The position numbers and the translations under genes are program-made. Positions 16,689 to 24,932 of a DNA stretch of 44,971 bases are shown here, piece by piece; positions within the stretch are counted from its first letter, which is position 1; each line of letters begins with the position of its first letter. The notes under the pieces were generated by a model. That model did not search any database. It was not told the origin of the DNA and saw only the letters and a program-made list of their open reading frames with translations. The stretch lies in NCBI GenBank assembly GCA_022562295.1, contig JADFPO010000018.1, positions 1 to 44,971 on the forward strand, given 5' to 3'. The stretch comes from Gemmatimonadota bacterium (GTDB taxonomy: Bacteria > Gemmatimonadota > Gemmatimonadetes > Gemmatimonadales > GWC2-71-9).

Positions 16689-18101
16689 ATGATTCGTGAT
16701 TTCTTTCGGCTTGCCGAGCACGACACCGTGTTGGGAACCGAGATCGCCGCGGGCGTGACGACCTTCCTCACCATGGCTTACATCATCTTTGTACAGCCGG
16801 CGGTGCTGTCGGGGTCGATGTTGGGGATTGACACCGGCATGGACGCCGGCGCCGTCACGACCGCCACATGCCTGGCGGCGGCATTGGCCACCGCTGTCAT
16901 GGGACTGTTCGCCCGGTATCCCATCGCGCTTGCCCCGGGGATGGGCCAGAATTTCTTCTTCGTGGTGACCGCCATACCGGTGGCCGCGGCCGCCGGGGTA
17001 GCGGAGCCGTGGAGGGCCGCGCTCGGAGCCGTCTTCGTTGCCGGGATGCTTTTTCTGTTGTTATCGCTCCTCGGCGTACGCAAGCAGTTGCTCGAAACCG
17101 TGAGCCCGAGCATGAAACAGGGGATCGCTGTGGGCATCGGTCTGTTCATTGCGTTCATCGGGCTTCGTAACGGGCAACTGATCTGGGCGGATCCCGCCAC
17201 GGCCGTCCGGTTAAATCCGGTCCTCGCTTCGCCCGACACGCTCGTGTTTCTCATCGGGTTCCTCACAGGCGCCGTACTGCACGCCCGCCGGGTGGTGGGT
17301 TCGATCATGTGGGGCATGGCCGCTGCACTTGCGGCAACCTTAATCTTCAAGGCGGTGATTCCACTGCTCCCGACCGGCATGGCCGACTCCCCCGCGCTGG
17401 CGGGATCGTTGCTGGCGACACAGTTCAAGTTGGCCGACGGCCTGGTTGCCGTGCCACCGTCGCTCGGCCCCACGTTCCTGCGGATGGACATCGCGGCGGC
17501 GCTCACCGGCCCGATGATTCCGGTCGTCATCATGTTCTTGTTCATGGACGTGTTCGACACGATGGGCACGCTGATTGGTGTCGGCACGCAGGCGGGCCTG
17601 ATGCGCGACGGCAAGTTGCCACGCGTCGAGCGGGCCATGCTATCAGATGCTTTGGGAACGGTGGCGGGCGCAGCCCTGGGGACGAGTACGGTTACGAGCT
17701 ACATCGAGAGCGCGGCGGGTGTAGAACATGGCGGGCGAACCGGCCTTACGGCCGTCACGGTTTCGGTGCTGTTCCTGCTAGCGCTCTTTTTCTATCCGGT
17801 CATCGCCATGGTCGGAAGCTATCCGCCCATCACGGCGCCGGCCCTGGTGCTGGTTGGGGTCATGATGGCGCGCAACGTCACGCGCATGGAGTGGTCGGAT
17901 CTCACCGAAGCGATCCCGGGATTCCTCGTCATGGTCGGCATTCCCTTCTTCTACTCCATCGCCGACGGCATTGCCCTGGGGCTCGTCACATATCCGGTGG
18001 TCAAGTCGTTGGGGGGGAAGGGTCGGGACGTGAGTGCGGGGATGTGGTTGCTGGCCGCGCTGTTGGTGGTGTACTACGTTGCCGTGCGGACTACCGTTTA
18101 G
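16689..18101 (+). CDS. NCS2 family purine permease (AzgA-like)
   Basis: This cytoplasmic-membrane importer of nucleobases is predicted to take up adenine, guanine or hypoxanthine with protons. From ATG 16689 it has 470 residues and about 12 to 14 hydrophobic segments. AzgA-branch signatures are present: TEIAAGVTTFLTMAYIIFV near the start, PGMGQNFFFV, FMDVFDTMGTLIGVGTQAG, and TSTVTSYIESAAGVEHGGR. A GTG three bases upstream is an alternative start. It faces the esterase gene tail to tail, three bases apart. Its substrate class complements the purine nucleoside genes at 34-37 kb, although they are 15 kb away. Confidence 0.88.
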   Translation: MIRDFFRLAEHDTVLGTEIAAGVTTFLTMAYIIFVQPAVLSGSMLGIDTGMDAGAVTTATCLAAALATAVMGLFARYPIALAPGMGQNFFFVVTAIPVAAAAGVAEPWRAALGAVFVAGMLFLLLSLLGVRKQLLETVSPSMKQGIAVGIGLFIAFIGLRNGQLIWADPATAVRLNPVLASPDTLVFLIGFLTGAVLHARRVVGSIMWGMAAALAATLIFKAVIPLLPTGMADSPALAGSLLATQFKLADGLVAVPPSLGPTFLRMDIAAALTGPMIPVVIMFLFMDVFDTMGTLIGVGTQAGLMRDGKLPRVERAMLSDALGTVAGAALGTSTVTSYIESAAGVEHGGRTGLTAVTVSVLFLLALFFYPVIAMVGSYPPITAPALVLVGVMMARNVTRMEWSDLTEAIPGFLVMVGIPFFYSIADGIALGLVTYPVVKSLGGKGRDVSAGMWLLAALLVVYYVAVRTTV

Positions 18102-18104
18102 CAG

Positions 18105-18761
18105 TTACGGCCCCTTGGCGATGGCGAGGAGGGTGTCCCTGTCCATCCGATGTCCGCCGTCAAACGAGAGTTGACGGGCCTCAACTCCGTGTGCTTCGAG
18201 CCGCTCCTGTTGCTCTGCCAACTGCGCGGAGGTGATGGACTTGTCGCGAGTTCCGTATACCAGGGTCAAGTCGAGGGCTCGGAGTCTTCTGAACCCTTCG
18301 CGCGACCTGAACTCCGGTGGCATCAGTTCAGCCCAAAGAACGAGGTGTTCTGCATGTACGGTTCCGTGAGCGATCCAGCGGGCCGCCGTCGCGACGCCCT
18401 GTGAGAAGCCGAGTACGAACACGTCCACTGCGTCACGATCCACGCGCTCGAACACGTGAGTGTAGAGCGACTCCAGATAGGCCACGTAATCGTCGATCTC
18501 GTTCAGTCGGTCCTCACTCGTCATCCACGACGCGCCGATCTCCCGGTGTGCCGCATCCCGATAGAAGCGCGAGAGGCCCTCGGCGGCGACGATGAGCCGC
18601 GTGCCGTCGTTCAAGACCCCAAAGTGATCGAGAAATTCGTGCGCCAGCTGTCCGTACCCGTGACATGCGAACCACACCTGGGCCAAGCCGTGGTGGGGTG
18701 TCCCCAAGGTCACGTAGCGTGCCGTGCGTTCGATCTTGATGTGATGTTCGCGACGCTCCAT
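18105..18761 (-). CDS. Alpha/beta hydrolase, carboxylesterase/phospholipase-like
   Basis: The 218-residue serine hydrolase has the nucleophile elbow VLGFSQGVATAARW, an Asp candidate in LVYGTRDKSITS and the catalytic His in SFDGGHRMDRD. The oxyanion region is HGYGQLAHEFLDHF. The layout matches the small YpfH/carboxylesterase family (about 220 residues) acting on short acyl esters or lysophospholipids. There is no signal peptide, so it should be cytoplasmic. The physiological substrate is unknown. It is convergent with the permease gene and lies upstream of nothing obviously related. Confidence 0.78.
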   Translation of the reverse strand: MERREHHIKIERTARYVTLGTPHHGLAQVWFACHGYGQLAHEFLDHFGVLNDGTRLIVAAEGLSRFYRDAAHREIGASWMTSEDRLNEIDDYVAYLESLYTHVFERVDRDAVDVFVLGFSQGVATAARWIAHGTVHAEHLVLWAELMPPEFRSREGFRRLRALDLTLVYGTRDKSITSAQLAEQQERLEAHGVEARQLSFDGGHRMDRDTLLAIAKGP

Positions 18762-18889
18762 CGTCGAATCGTAACGTGCGCCCGCGGGGTCGGAAAGGAG
18801 GTCGCGATGATGAGGTGCGGAGTGAAAAGATTTTTGTGCGTCCGGGGGACGGCCTGCTTTGATTTGTGCTGTTGCAGGATTAGGTGTGG

Positions 18890-19375
18890 CTAGCCGAGTT
18901 CATCTCCGGCCAAGTCGTGAAGCGTCTGCAGTTTGAGAATCTTGAATTTTCTAGTGCCCATCGGAAGCCGAGCCTCCGTCGTTTGGCCGACCTTCTTGTT
19001 GATCAGGCAGCTTCCGAGGGGTGACGCGACCGAGATCTGTCCCAGATCGAGGTCCATGGCGTCGGCGATTACCAATTCGAACGTTTCGTCTTCCTTGGTT
19101 GCCATGTCGCGCACGACCACACGGGACCCCAAACCCACTCGATCCGTCGGAATCTTGGACATGTCGATCTGCGACAGTTTGGTGAGGCGCTGAGTAAGAT
19201 GTCCCAGACGCCCTTGCACGAATTGCTGGCGCTCGAGGGCGGCGTGGTAATCGCCGTTTTCCTTCAGGTCGCCCAGGGCAATGGCCTTCTCCAAGGCCTC
19301 CGGCAGGGTCACGGTCAGCTCGTGAGTGAGGGTTTGGACCTCGGCCTGGAGCATTTTGATGACTTCCGCAATCAT
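18890..19375 (-). CDS. greA: GreA/GreB family transcription elongation factor
   Basis: The 161-residue protein rescues backtracked RNA polymerase by stimulating transcript cleavage. The N-terminal coiled coil carries the acidic tip region LGDLKENGDYHAALERQQFVQGRL, matching the GreA pattern. The C-terminal FKBP-like domain includes VGLGSRVVVRD and SVASPLGSCLINKKVGQ. The N-terminus is about ten residues shorter than in E. coli GreA. ATG 19354 (MLQAEVQTL), with GGAAG ahead of it, is an alternative start. It is a single gene between the esterase and proline dehydrogenase genes. Since GreA-fold paralogs are common, it may be a second copy rather than the housekeeping one. Confidence 0.85.
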   Translation of the reverse strand: MIAEVIKMLQAEVQTLTHELTVTLPEALEKAIALGDLKENGDYHAALERQQFVQGRLGHLTQRLTKLSQIDMSKIPTDRVGLGSRVVVRDMATKEDETFELVIADAMDLDLGQISVASPLGSCLINKKVGQTTEARLPMGTRKFKILKLQTLHDLAGDELG

Positions 19376-19445
19376 GATTCAATCTTACCCCATCCGCGGC
19401 CGGCTGTCAGCAGGCTGTTGGTGGTTTCGGCTGAGTCGGCCAGTC

Positions 19446-20378
19446 TCATCGCCACAACATGCTTCTCAGTACGAACCCGACATTTGCCGGCCGTTCGGCC
19501 AGCCGACGCACATACCATGCGAACCACGCCTCGCCGTAGCTGATCAACACCCGCATGGGAACGCCGGCGGCGGCCAGCCGAAGGTGCTCCCGTCGCCGGA
19601 TGCCGTATAACATCTGAATCTCGTACGTATCCTTTCCCCATCCCCTCTCCACGGCGTGTTTTTCGAGCTGGGCCAGGAGTGCGGTGTCGTGAGTCGCGAT
19701 TCCCGGCTTCACCGGTGCGCCACGAGCGGCATGTTCGCCGAGTTTGATCGCAAGGTCCAGAAACGCGGCATCCACGTCGCGCTTACTGGCCATGGCGACG
19801 CTGGGCGGTTCCTGGTAGGCGCCTTTGACCAAGCGGATTGTGCTGCCCATCGCCAGCAAGTCTTCAAGATCTTTGGGCGTGCGGTGGAGATAGGCTTGCA
19901 AACACACGCCGACGTTGTCGTGCTTTGAGCGGACCTCGTTGTGGATCTCCAGCGTAATGTCGACGTAGTTCGAACCCTCCATGTCGATCCAAACGACGTT
20001 GTTCGTCGTTGCAGCATGTGAGACCAATTGTTCGAGTTGCGAGACGGTCGCGGCTCGGTCGATATCAAGTCCGAGTTGCGTGAGCTTGACCGATATATGA
20101 GGGCGCGGTTGCAGATCGCGTGCCTCATCGAGAACGGCGAGGTAATGTTTGGTTACCTGCTCGGCCTCAGCCATTGACGACACGTTCTCGCCCAGTTGGG
20201 TGACTACCGTCGCTATGTGGTGTTTCGCCAAATCGCGTGCGGCGCCCAAGGCCGAGCCAACATCCTCCCCGGGGATGAATCGAGACACGGCTTTCTTTGC
20301 GAAACGGCGATGGCGGAATTGGTTTTCGATCCACCGGTTCCGGGAACACCACAACAGCGTGCTGCGGGCGATGCCCAT
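19446..20378 (-). CDS. putA: Proline dehydrogenase
   Basis: This FAD enzyme oxidises proline to pyrroline-5-carboxylate and passes electrons to quinone. The 310-residue length fits the monofunctional ProDH class, not the large bifunctional PutA. Family motifs are visible: a GENV segment, HISVKLTQLGLDID, VWIDMEGSNYVD, VCLQAYLHRT, RLVKGAYQEP, GIATHDTALL, and the C-terminal YEIQMLYGIRRREH with VLISYGEAWFAWYVRRLAERP, which holds the substrate-binding arginines. No pyrroline-5-carboxylate dehydrogenase is in the window, so the second step must be encoded elsewhere. The 158-base gap to the divergent MscS gene holds both promoters. Confidence 0.9.
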   Translation of the reverse strand: MGIARSTLLWCSRNRWIENQFRHRRFAKKAVSRFIPGEDVGSALGAARDLAKHHIATVVTQLGENVSSMAEAEQVTKHYLAVLDEARDLQPRPHISVKLTQLGLDIDRAATVSQLEQLVSHAATTNNVVWIDMEGSNYVDITLEIHNEVRSKHDNVGVCLQAYLHRTPKDLEDLLAMGSTIRLVKGAYQEPPSVAMASKRDVDAAFLDLAIKLGEHAARGAPVKPGIATHDTALLAQLEKHAVERGWGKDTYEIQMLYGIRRREHLRLAAAGVPMRVLISYGEAWFAWYVRRLAERPANVGFVLRSMLWR

Positions 20379-20536
20379 GGACGGCTCCTGCGTGATGTGG
20401 TAGTGAGAGACGCGCGGCTAAGATAGAGCAATACCTGGCAATACGCGAGTCAGCCTATTGCTTGCGGCCGCGGTGTCTCGGTAGCTTAGCGTGCGTGATG
20501 TTCGGGAATTCTTGCTCTTAGACAATCCGGTGTAAG

Positions 20537-21829
20537 ATGATAGGCCTGCCCATGAATCAAGCGCCGCCTGATACGACCGCCGCGAGCGCGGTTACGACGG
20601 TGGCGGATTGGCTGAACGCGTATCCGACGGTCGCGACGGCTCTGGCCCTGACCGCCATGATCCTGTTGGCTTGGCTCATGGATGTCGTGGCGAAGCAGAG
20701 AATTCTCGCCGCCATCTCCTTGGTCGTAAAGCGCACGAAGTTCGCGTGGGACGACGAGCTACTCGAGCACCGTGTGTTCGAGCGTTTCGGGCGCCTCGTG
20801 CCGGCGCTCGTGATCTATTTTGGGATTCCCGTTGTGCCGGGAGTCGGGCCGGAGGCGGAGGCGTTCATCCGGCACGTCGCGGCGGCGTTCATGGTGGCGG
20901 TTGTGGTGCTGGCCATTGGAGCATTGTTGACGGCCGTCAACGACATCTACGAGCGCTTCGAGATGGCGGCGCACCGTCCGATCAAGGGCTACCTCCAGGT
21001 GAGCAAGATCGCGGTGTATGTGTTGGGAGCGGTCGTGGTCCTAGCCACGCTGATGAATCGGTCGCCGCTCATCTTCTTGAGCGGTATCGGCGCGATGACC
21101 GCCGTCCTCATGCTGGTCTTCAAAGACACGTTGCTTTCCCTCGTGGCGAGCATCCAGCTCATGAGCAACGACATGGTCCGCGTGGGCGACTGGATCGAGA
21201 TGCCGAAGTACAATGCAGACGGGGATGTGATCGACATCGCGCTACACACCGTGAAGATCCAAAATTGGGACAACACGATCACGACGGTCCCGACGTCCAA
21301 GTTCATTGAAGACTCCTTTAAGAACTGGCGAGGCATGTCGGAGTCGGGTGGGCGACGCATCAAACGCTCCATCTGGATCGACAAGGGTACGATCCGATTT
21401 CTCTCGGACGAGGAGATCACTCGATTCAAGCGCTTTGCACTGCTGCGGGACTACATCGAGCAAAAGCAGAAAGAACTGAGAGATTACAACGAAGCCCTGG
21501 GCGGCGAGCCGGGTGATGTCAATATGCGTCGGCTCACCAATATTGGGACGTTCCGAGCATACATCCTCAACTACTTGAAGAACCATCCCAAGATCCATCA
21601 GGAAAAAACCTTGATGGTGCGCCAGCTCGCCCCCACACCGCACGGCATTCCGCTCGAGGTGTACGTCTTCACCAACGACACTGCGTGGAGTGTGTACGAG
21701 GGCATCCAGGCGGATATCTTCGAACATGTGATGGCGCTCGTCCCGGAGTTCGGACTGCGGTTATTCCAGAATCCGACCGGTGCCGACTTCAAGAAAGTCT
21801 TTAGTTCCGAGACGCCAGCGGGCGCGTAA
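20537..21829 (+). CDS. Mechanosensitive ion channel, MscS/YbdG type
   Basis: This 430-residue membrane protein releases solutes on hypo-osmotic shock. About five helices lie in residues 30-200, the last being the pore-lining helix around LIFLSGIGAMTAVLMLVFKDTLLSLVAS. The MscS beta domain follows, with MVRVGDWIEM and IQNWDNTITTVPTSKFI. The C-terminal part has an insertion (residues about 285-340, including EQKQKELRDYNEALGGEPGD) typical of the YbdG/MscM branch rather than canonical MscS. ATG 20552 is an alternative start. TAAGAT at 20533-20538 could be a -10 box, in which case translation would begin at the second ATG, but this is weak. Confidence 0.85.
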   Translation: MIGLPMNQAPPDTTAASAVTTVADWLNAYPTVATALALTAMILLAWLMDVVAKQRILAAISLVVKRTKFAWDDELLEHRVFERFGRLVPALVIYFGIPVVPGVGPEAEAFIRHVAAAFMVAVVVLAIGALLTAVNDIYERFEMAAHRPIKGYLQVSKIAVYVLGAVVVLATLMNRSPLIFLSGIGAMTAVLMLVFKDTLLSLVASIQLMSNDMVRVGDWIEMPKYNADGDVIDIALHTVKIQNWDNTITTVPTSKFIEDSFKNWRGMSESGGRRIKRSIWIDKGTIRFLSDEEITRFKRFALLRDYIEQKQKELRDYNEALGGEPGDVNMRRLTNIGTFRAYILNYLKNHPKIHQEKTLMVRQLAPTPHGIPLEVYVFTNDTAWSVYEGIQADIFEHVMALVPEFGLRLFQNPTGADFKKVFSSETPAGA

Positions 21830-21898
21830 CGGTCGGGACCAACTCGCCTCGCAGCTCGCCTCCTCACACGGTGCCGAGGCAACGTGAGAGGGACGGCG

Positions 21899-22600
21899 AT
21901 GTTGGCGGGGCGTCACATGTGTCGTCGGGTGTTCATGACCACTGTCTACGAGACGATCAGAGTCCGGAACGGTCGGCTACCGTTCATCGACCGTCACATA
22001 GAGCGGCTCCGAGGGGGCTGTGCGGCCGTCGGCATGCCTCCCCCGAAGGCCCTCGGCGCGCGCCTCGATGAGCTGGGGCTCGGGGATCGGCCCGATCGTG
22101 CGCTGCGGGTGGAGTGGGATGGTTCCACGCTCGACATCTCGGAGCGCCCGGTGCCGAGCACCGCCCCCCTAGCTCTCGTCACTTCGTCAGTGCCACACCC
22201 CGGCTATGCGGTGAAGACGACTGCCAGGACGGCGTTCGAGCAGGCGCAGGCCGAGGCACGCCAAAATGGCGCCGATGAAGGATTGCTCCTCACCGCGGAC
22301 GGCGCCGTAGCCGAAGGCACCTTGTTCGCTATCTGCTGGTTCGAAGGAGCTGTCCTACGCGTCCCGTCCCTCGACCTCGGCATCCTGCCCAGCATTGGCC
22401 GCGATCGCGTGATCGAGCTTGCCGGACAGATAGGGCTCGACGTCGAGCCAGGCTGCTTTGCCCGAGAGCTATTGGAAGGCCGGCCCGCGTTCATCACCAC
22501 GTCGGTGCGGGGCGTGGTCGGCGTTGCGATGCTGGATGGGGTCAGGGTTCCGCACGACCCGCGGATCAAGCAGCTGCGCGACGCATTCTGGCCGTCGTAA
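21899..22600 (+). CDS. Class IV PLP aminotransferase (aminodeoxychorismate lyase/branched-chain type)
   Basis: This is a fold-type IV PLP enzyme of about 233 residues. Recognisable pieces are the start VYETIRVRNGRLPFIDRHIERL, the probable Schiff-base lysine in GYAVKTTARTAFEQAQ, and GADEGLLLTADGAVAEGTLFAI. A PGxxR-like stretch LPSIGRDRVIELA and a late FITTSVRGVVGV are also present. Family members include branched-chain aminotransferase, D-amino acid aminotransferase and PabC; the short length favours PabC-like or an orphan member. ATG 21899 is chosen because GAGAGGGA lies just upstream; ATG 21935 would also keep the whole domain. No pabA/B is adjacent, so the substrate is unresolved. Confidence 0.72.
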   Translation: MLAGRHMCRRVFMTTVYETIRVRNGRLPFIDRHIERLRGGCAAVGMPPPKALGARLDELGLGDRPDRALRVEWDGSTLDISERPVPSTAPLALVTSSVPHPGYAVKTTARTAFEQAQAEARQNGADEGLLLTADGAVAEGTLFAICWFEGAVLRVPSLDLGILPSIGRDRVIELAGQIGLDVEPGCFARELLEGRPAFITTSVRGVVGVAMLDGVRVPHDPRIKQLRDAFWPS

Positions 22601-22812
22601 CCAGGCGAGATTCCTGCTAGCCTGCCGGAGCCAGCCAGCACGTGAATCCCAGGGGTGGGATGCGCCGTAGGGTTTGGAGGCGGGTCGCCCTGGCGAAACA
22701 CGCCGGCCATCCAGTTCAAGACATTTTGTCTGGTGCCAAAGAGTAAGCCACCGCAGGCCTGGGCGGCATACGCCGGGTTGCCATGCGGCCACTCAGAGAG
22801 AGATGTAGCGAT

Positions 22813-23637
22813 ATGAAGACTGTTTCAGAGCTCACACTCGTGGCGGTTGCCGCCGTCTTGACTGCGGGACCGTCCGCCGTCGCAGCGCAAGACGAGGATT
22901 TCGAATGGAGCGGCACGATAGCCCGCGGCGATGTGATAGAGATCAAAGGGGTGTCCGGCAACATCTGGGCGACACTGGCGTCGGGGAGTCGGGTGGAGGT
23001 CGTCGCTAGGATGCACGGTCGCCGGCGGGACTTTGACGACGTCCACATCGAGGTGGTCGAAGACGACGACGGCGTGACCATCTGCGCGATGTATCCCATA
23101 CGCCGCGGACGGCGGCGTCATAACTCTCGCCGCGGGCCGAATGAGTGCGAACCGGGCGGCTGGCACGACCTCAACATCCGGAATACCGACGTCGAGGTTG
23201 ACTTCGAGGTTCGGGTGCCCGCCGGCGTGCGGTTCGTCGGTCGCACCATATCGGGCAACGTCGAAGCCGAGGGATTGGACTCCCACGTCCTGGCGCGCAC
23301 AGTGAGTGGCGACATCTACGTCAGCACGTCGGATCTGGCGGACGTCTCGACGGTGAGCGGGTCGATCGAAGCCGAGATGGGGCGGGCAGATTGGCGGGGC
23401 GATCTCGAATTCGCGACGGTGAGCGGCGACATCACGCTTTCGTTTCCAGATAATCTCGCCACCGAAGTGGAGTTCGAATCACTGTCCGGTGATATGGACT
23501 CGGACTTCCCTATCTCCATCCGGAGCCGCAGCAATCGATGGATCGGCGGGCACATCCGGGGTACCATCGGCGACGGCGGCCGCTCCCTGTCGATAAAGAC
23601 GCTGAGTGGAGACCTGTGGCTGCGGCGGGCCCGATGA
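22813..23637 (+). CDS. Exported DUF4097 family protein
   Basis: From ATG 22813 (after GGAGAGAGATG) the 274-residue protein has a signal peptide, MKTVSELTLVAVAAVLTAG, ending near AVAAQ. It should be periplasmic or surface-exposed. The mature part is a DUF4097 right-handed beta-helix-like repeat with recurring VSGxI/ISGNVEAE, TVSGDIYVS, TVSGSIEAE, TVSGDITLS, SLSGDMDSD and TLSGDLWL turns. A very basic insertion with one Cys (RRGRRRHNSRRGPNECEPGG, about residues 97-116) interrupts the second repeat region. Proteins of this group often sit with ECF sigma factors or anti-sigma genes, but none is adjacent here. The function is unknown. Confidence 0.75.
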   Translation: MKTVSELTLVAVAAVLTAGPSAVAAQDEDFEWSGTIARGDVIEIKGVSGNIWATLASGSRVEVVARMHGRRRDFDDVHIEVVEDDDGVTICAMYPIRRGRRRHNSRRGPNECEPGGWHDLNIRNTDVEVDFEVRVPAGVRFVGRTISGNVEAEGLDSHVLARTVSGDIYVSTSDLADVSTVSGSIEAEMGRADWRGDLEFATVSGDITLSFPDNLATEVEFESLSGDMDSDFPISIRSRSNRWIGGHIRGTIGDGGRSLSIKTLSGDLWLRRAR

Positions 23638-23681
23638 TCTCGCCTGGGTGACCCGACCAACCGATCGTCACGCCGAGATTT

Positions 23682-23710
23682 AGGTCGTGGGGGCGTCGTC
23701 TCCACGACCT
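23682..23710. terminator. Hairpin downstream of the DUF4097 gene
   Basis: AGGTCGTGG at 23682-23690 pairs perfectly with CCACGACCT at 23702-23710 around an 11-base loop, 45 bases after the stop at 23637. No long T tract follows, so it may be a weak or factor-assisted terminator, or an RNA-stabilising structure. Confidence 0.4.
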
Positions 23711-23770
23711 CTTGCGTTCCTCACACATCGACACGACCGCTCTTCGGTCGGGGCACGTTTGGTGCCCAAG

Positions 23771-23799
23771 TTGACCGTGACCGTGCCCTAGGCTACCAT
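23771..23799 (+). promoter_or_regulatory. Candidate sigma-70-type promoter of the cox operon
   Basis: TTGACC at 23771-23776 and TACCAT at 23794-23799 are separated by 17 bases, 85 bases before the coxB start. The -35 box matches the consensus at five of six positions and the -10 at four of six. It is the best-looking promoter in the 246-base gap. No operator is evident. Confidence 0.45.
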
Positions 23800-23883
23800 T
23801 TGCCGGGGCGTTGCGGGCCGTGGTCGAGTGTCACCACCGTGACCCCGTAATAATCGCTTTTCCGCAATAGGATTCACCGCGCC

Positions 23884-24930
23884 ATGATTCGATATCGGCG
23901 GTCCGCCCTTCGGGCGAAGCCGCTTGTCATGCTGGCGTTCGCAGCCCTCCTCGCCGGCGCGGTGGGATGCCAAGGACCGTTTCCGCAGTCGACCTTCGAC
24001 CCGACTACATCGTTTGGCCGCGATCTCGCCGGCCTGTTTGGGCTGATCTTCTGGTGGGGGGTGGGCGTCTTTGTCGTGGTCGAGGTAGGCGTCGTGTACG
24101 TGTTGATCAGATTCCGCGCCCGGCCCGACGGGGAGCAGCCCGTGCCGATCCACGGGCACACGGCGTTGGAGATTGCATGGACCCTGGCGCCGGCCATGAT
24201 CATCGTGTTCATCGCCGTGCCGACCATTCAAACCATTTGGCGTGATGCCGGACCAGCCGCCGACAACCCACTGGAGGTCCAAGCCATCGGTCACCAGTGG
24301 TGGTGGGAGTTTCGCTATCCCGAGTACGGCATCGTAACGGCGAACGACCTGCACCTGCCGCAGGGTCGCGCGGTAACCGTTCAGCTCACGTCGGCGGATG
24401 TCATCCACAGTTTCTGGGTGCCCCGTCTGGGCGGGAAACGCGACATGTTGCCGGGCCGCAACAATCGGCTGTCGTTCACCCCCGATTCGGTCGGGGAGTT
24501 TCTCGGGCAGTGCGCCGAGTTTTGCGGATTGTCGCACGCCAACATGCGGTTCCGGGCCATCGTCCATACGGCGGACGACTTCGCCGCCTGGGTGGCTGCG
24601 CAAAACAGTCCGCACGCGTCTGAGGATTCGCTGAGCACCCTCGAGCAGCAGGGCCTCGCCGCGTTTCGCGCGGTGCGCACCCCGGCCTCGAACTCCTGCA
24701 TAGCCTGCCACGCGATTCAGAACGTGTCGTTCGGTGTGTTAGGACCGAATCTCAACCATGTGGCCGGCCGATCGACGCTCGCCGCCGGCGTATTGAACAA
24801 CACAGCCGAGGACCTTGCGGCGTGGTTGAGGGATCCCGCGGCGATCAAGCCCGGCAGCTTGATGCCGACGATTGGTCTCTCCCAGCAGGAGATCACCGCG
24901 CTCGTGGCATATCTCCGGAGTCTGAGATAG
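23884..24930 (+). CDS. coxB: Cytochrome c oxidase subunit II with fused cytochrome c domain
   Basis: The 348-residue lipoprotein-like subunit takes electrons from cytochrome c at a binuclear copper site. A signal with Cys29 after LLAGAVG suggests lipidation, followed by two membrane helices (about 50-76 and 99-118). The WHQWWW-type segment GHQWWWEF and the CuA ligands are complete: His175, Cys210, Glu212, Cys214, His218, Met221 (CAEFCGLSHANM). The C-terminal 90 residues add a heme c domain, Cys272-Ile-Ala-Cys275-His276, with Met327 as probable axial ligand, as in caa3-type oxidases. It is the first gene of coxBACD, ending two bases before coxA. Confidence 0.95.
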   Translation: MIRYRRSALRAKPLVMLAFAALLAGAVGCQGPFPQSTFDPTTSFGRDLAGLFGLIFWWGVGVFVVVEVGVVYVLIRFRARPDGEQPVPIHGHTALEIAWTLAPAMIIVFIAVPTIQTIWRDAGPAADNPLEVQAIGHQWWWEFRYPEYGIVTANDLHLPQGRAVTVQLTSADVIHSFWVPRLGGKRDMLPGRNNRLSFTPDSVGEFLGQCAEFCGLSHANMRFRAIVHTADDFAAWVAAQNSPHASEDSLSTLEQQGLAAFRAVRTPASNSCIACHAIQNVSFGVLGPNLNHVAGRSTLAAGVLNNTAEDLAAWLRDPAAIKPGSLMPTIGLSQQEITALVAYLRSLR

Positions 24931-24932
24931 CG

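Noticed and set aside
23734-23750. Short hairpin CGACCG/CGGTCG in the coxB leader
   Set aside because: Only six pairs with no T tract; too common in GC-rich sequence to call.
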